Below, piece by piece: positions 61,611 to 64,000 of a stretch of DNA of 64,000 nucleotides. The position numbers were made by a program, and so were the translations under genes. The notes under the pieces were generated by a model. That model did not search any database, was not told where the DNA came from, and saw only the letters and a program-made list of their open reading frames with translations. The DNA comes from Bacteroidia bacterium. GTDB lineage: Bacteria > Bacteroidota > Bacteroidia > UKL13-3. The DNA is taken from positions 97,212-161,211 of the forward strand of contig JAIBAK010000001.1 in assembly GCA_019695215.1 (NCBI GenBank), given 5' to 3'. Within the stretch, counting starts at the first letter, position 1. The number at the start of each line of letters is the position of its first letter.

Positions 61611-62927
61611 TTAATTCTTATCTTTAATAGAACGACCCATAAATGTCATTACACAACGGAAGCCTACAAATGACTTGGCTGAGTCCTGATATTCGTGAGT
61701 ACGGGTTGCCACATTAATAAAGTGGCCAATATCTTTCCATGACCCTCCGCGAATCACTTTTCGTTTCAGTGTTTCCGGATCTCCGTTAGGATTTTCTGCC
61801 TTGGTGGCCTGAGCTTCGTATTCATAATCCGAGTTCATGTCATCAGAGAAGAAATTTGTTGAGTTTTGGTAAGCGGTACGAGTCCATTCGGCTACGTTAC
61901 CGGCCATGTCATAAAGGCCAAAGTCGTTAGGGAAGTATGACCCTACGTGAATAGGATAAAAACCACCGTCTGATGGATAATCCCCACGACCCGGTTTAAA
62001 GTTGGCTAAGAAACATCCTTTGCTGTTACGTATATATGGACTACCCCAAGGGTACATATTTCCATCACGTCCGCCACGGGCTGCATATTCCCACTCATAT
62101 TCGGTAGGTAAACGGAATGGCTCAACAATGGGCTCATCTATTTTACCATAATAAGTGTTCATGTGCATGGTTCTCCAGTTACAAAATGCAGTAGCCTGAC
62201 GCCAGTTAACTCCCACTACCGGGTAATTATCATATTTTGGATGCCAGAAGTACATTCTGGTCATAGGTTCATTAAAAGAATAAGTGAAATCCCTCACCCA
62301 TACCAAGGTGTCAGGATAAATTTCAACACCACTGTCGTCATTGGTTTTTTCACCGGCTTTACGAATAAAATCGGCACGATTTGCATCATACCCTTTTCGC
62401 GGAGCTTTGGCAGCTGCAACAAGGTCTACCCACTCGTATCTGTATTTTAATTTACGTACATCAAGCTGCTTCACTTTATAGTGGCGTTCACTTTCTGCGT
62501 AAAACATATCGTTCAACGTTTCAATCGCATTCGGATCTTCCATATCCAAACGCTCATCATAATTGATATAGTGGTCTCCGTTTTCCTGCTCAATCCAGAA
62601 AGTTTCACCCATGGTTTCGCGGGCAATGGAGTCTACCACATGGTAAACAAACTGGCGATACTCGTTATTGGTAATTTCGGTATCGTCCATGTAAAAACCA
62701 ACAATGGAAATTTGCTTGTTCGGTGCCAGTTGAGAAGATAAAATATCTTGCTCATCCTGCCCGATATGGAAAGACCCTGTGGGCACATAGATGGTACCAA
62801 ACGGTTGAGGATGGAACCAAACACTTCTTCCCGGCACACCAGTCAACTCACCACGATCATTGCTCAGACCGCAACTTACCAGTACGGTTACTGTGACCAG
62901 GATGAGGAATGAATTAACTATTTTCAT
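61611..62927 (-). CDS. gldK: T9SS ring lipoprotein GldK/PorK
   Basis: 438-aa outer-membrane-associated lipoprotein. Signal peptide with lipobox LVSC (Cys19; ILVTVTVLVSC). The body is a formylglycine-generating-enzyme-like fold without enzyme role here: VGVNWRQATAFCNW, LPTEYEWEYAARGG and the C-terminal RGGSWKDIGHF and FVGFRCVMTF. First of gldK-L-M-N, with a well-formed promoter at 62964. Confidence 0.96.
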   Translation of the reverse strand: MKIVNSFLILVTVTVLVSCGLSNDRGELTGVPGRSVWFHPQPFGTIYVPTGSFHIGQDEQDILSSQLAPNKQISIVGFYMDDTEITNNEYRQFVYHVVDSIARETMGETFWIEQENGDHYINYDERLDMEDPNAIETLNDMFYAESERHYKVKQLDVRKLKYRYEWVDLVAAAKAPRKGYDANRADFIRKAGEKTNDDSGVEIYPDTLVWVRDFTYSFNEPMTRMYFWHPKYDNYPVVGVNWRQATAFCNWRTMHMNTYYGKIDEPIVEPFRLPTEYEWEYAARGGRDGNMYPWGSPYIRNSKGCFLANFKPGRGDYPSDGGFYPIHVGSYFPNDFGLYDMAGNVAEWTRTAYQNSTNFFSDDMNSDYEYEAQATKAENPNGDPETLKRKVIRGGSWKDIGHFINVATRTHEYQDSAKSFVGFRCVMTFMGRSIKDKN

Positions 62928-62963
62928 CTGCTTTGTTCTATGGTACTTTTATGTTCAGTTTCG

Positions 62964-62994
62964 CAAATTTAGGGTTTGGAACCGAAATTCCAAA
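62964..62994 (-). promoter_or_regulatory. Promoter of the gldKLMN operon, with inverted repeat
   Basis: On the minus strand TTTG (62991-62994), 19 bp, then TAAATTTG (62964-62971): both Bacteroidota boxes at the expected spacing, 37 bp before the gldK ATG. A perfect 8-bp inverted repeat GTTTGGAA/TTCCAAAC (62974-62995) fills the spacer and includes the -33 box, as an operator would. Confidence 0.7.
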
Positions 62995-63067
62995 CTTCTA
63001 CACTTGTGGATAATGTTTTTATTTCTGTGGATAAAACGAAAATTCTTAAAAATTTATTGTTGATATC

Positions 63068-64000
63068 TTATAAATATCTGGGTGTTAGGCGAATATTTGG
63101 AATTTTGGGTACAGGGGGTTTAAATTTAAAGCAGTAAGTAACATAAATTTCGTGCGAGCCTCCGCTAAACTTATTTAACTGACTTGTGGTAAAGTCATAT
63201 GAATACCCCGCATGAAAGTTTTCGTTGAACTGGTATCCGAGCATTCCAATAAACGCATCTCCCGAACGGTAAACTAACCCACCTCTTATTTTATTATTGT
63301 ATAAAACAAAGGCGTTAAAATCTATTTGTAGTTTGGCCGGGTCTTTCTTAATTAAGAGATTTGGTTCAAGTGTAAGGGAAGAAGTAAGGTCATAAGCTGC
63401 ACCTGCCACCATATAATAGTGAGTGGCTAATTTTGAATCAACGGTATTGCCGGTGGTGGTGGCATATGAAATGGTACTTTGCATTAAGTGAGTGGCCGAT
63501 AAACCGGCATACACATTTTTTAATGGACCAATGGTACTATTGGTATAATAAATTCCGGCATTTACATCGGGTGCGGTGGCAGAAACTTTGGATACAGGGA
63601 TTTTAGGGTCGCCCGTTTGTTCAGGGGTTAGTTTAGTTCCATCCAACGATTTTTGCATAAACCCACCGGCAGCGCCTACTGCCAGATTACTGGTACCGGC
63701 TGAATTTAACTTGATTTTGTAAGCAAAGGAGAAAACCACATTTAAAGAACTTTCGTATCCCAATTTATCATTAATAATTCCAAGGCCTACTCCGGCACGC
63801 TGCTTAGCAATTGGAGAATTGATGCTTAATGTTTGAAATTCCGGTGCTCCGTCAAATCCTGTCCACTGCTTTTTGTAAACGGCAGTCGCACAAATGGCAT
63901 CTTTGCTCCCGGCATAAGCCGGATTGTACACCATTTTGTTGAACATAAAGAAGGAGTAATACGGATCTTGCTGTGCATATGATTTTGCTGCAAACAACAG
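63068..64000 (-). CDS. PorP/SprF family T9SS outer-membrane protein (runs off the window)
   Basis: 311 codons are present; the frame is open to the window edge and the signal peptide is only partly seen (LLFAAKSYAQQDP). DPYYSFFMFNKMVYNPAYAGS followed by an alternating beta pattern (AGVGLGIINDKLGYESSLNVVF, AGYSYDFTTSQL) is the PorP/SprF barrel, which anchors T9SS components and secreted adhesins in the outer membrane. Upstream of gldK by 140 bp, the usual gene order. Confidence 0.93.
   Translation of the reverse strand: MLFAAKSYAQQDPYYSFFMFNKMVYNPAYAGSKDAICATAVYKKQWTGFDGAPEFQTLSINSPIAKQRAGVGLGIINDKLGYESSLNVVFSFAYKIKLNSAGTSNLAVGAAGGFMQKSLDGTKLTPEQTGDPKIPVSKVSATAPDVNAGIYYTNSTIGPLKNVYAGLSATHLMQSTISYATTTGNTVDSKLATHYYMVAGAAYDLTSSLTLEPNLLIKKDPAKLQIDFNAFVLYNNKIRGGLVYRSGDAFIGMLGYQFNENFHAGYSYDFTTSQLNKFSGGSHEIYVTYCFKFKPPVPKIPNIRLTPRYL

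Overview
The window comes from a chromosome of a Bacteroidota bacterium of the gliding/T9SS-bearing type. The evidence is the gldK-gldL-gldM-gldN cluster with a PorP/SprF gene upstream, a T9SS sorting-domain protein, an IPExxxVDY-family gene next to pyk, a DUF2480 gene, and several upstream regions carrying the Bacteroidota -7 box TAnnTTTG. I cannot place it below phylum with confidence. Most of it is ordinary core chromosome; the accessory part is 24.1-29.3 kb.

Layout. 1-5 kb: fabF (cut by the window edge) and acpP read leftward; an IPExxxVDY gene, pyk, a DUF2480 gene and class I fumarase read rightward. 5-8.6 kb: a rightward run of small stress-type genes (DinB fold, zinc ribbon, SRPBCC, AlkD-like) and a dicarboxylate/amino-acid symporter. 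8.6-20.7 kb: acyltransferase, Xaa-Pro aminopeptidase, TonB-like protein, M23 peptidase plus peroxiredoxin, a fumarylacetoacetase-fold enzyme, a tiny lipoprotein, a large propeller-type sensor whose LytS kinase motif has lost its histidine, an M3 peptidase and a DUF5606-like protein. 20.8-24.2 kb: the fused B12-dependent mutase icmF.

24.2-28.6 kb is an AT-rich two-gene DNA modification/restriction island (N6-adenine methyltransferase plus a small protein with a PD-(D/E)xK-like motif). It lies between icmF and a second, diverged copy of the last 20 codons of icmF, so it appears to have entered at the 3' end of that gene. The outer junction is a nest of palindromic repeats, followed by a Met/Cys/His-rich membrane protein.

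29.4-48.2 kb: an outer-membrane barrel, small oxidoreductases, an esterase, a T9SS cargo/membrane-protein/HTH operon with an inverted repeat in its promoter, tcdA, sugar epimerase, EamA transporter, a class III aminotransferase, a flippase, an ECF sigma/anti-sigma/periplasmic trio, then housekeeping genes (MazG-like, dtd, rsgA, crcB, ppx/gppA, maf, an Ldh-family dehydrogenase, SPFH protein). 48.2-58.2 kb: LutA-like Fe-S protein, UMF1-type MFS transporter, the clpX-clpP-tig protein quality-control set, tRNA-Leu(UAG), relA/spoT, a Fur-family regulator and purA, ending in a strong bidirectional terminator. 58.2-64 kb: the T9SS motor and ring genes gldN, gldM, gldL and gldK, and PorP/SprF (cut by the window edge), all leftward.

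Together the window encodes central metabolism (pyruvate kinase, fumarase, B12 acyl-CoA mutase), proteolysis, the stringent response, and both the T9SS machinery and one of its likely cargo proteins. No rRNA, CRISPR array, recognisable transposase or integrase was found.
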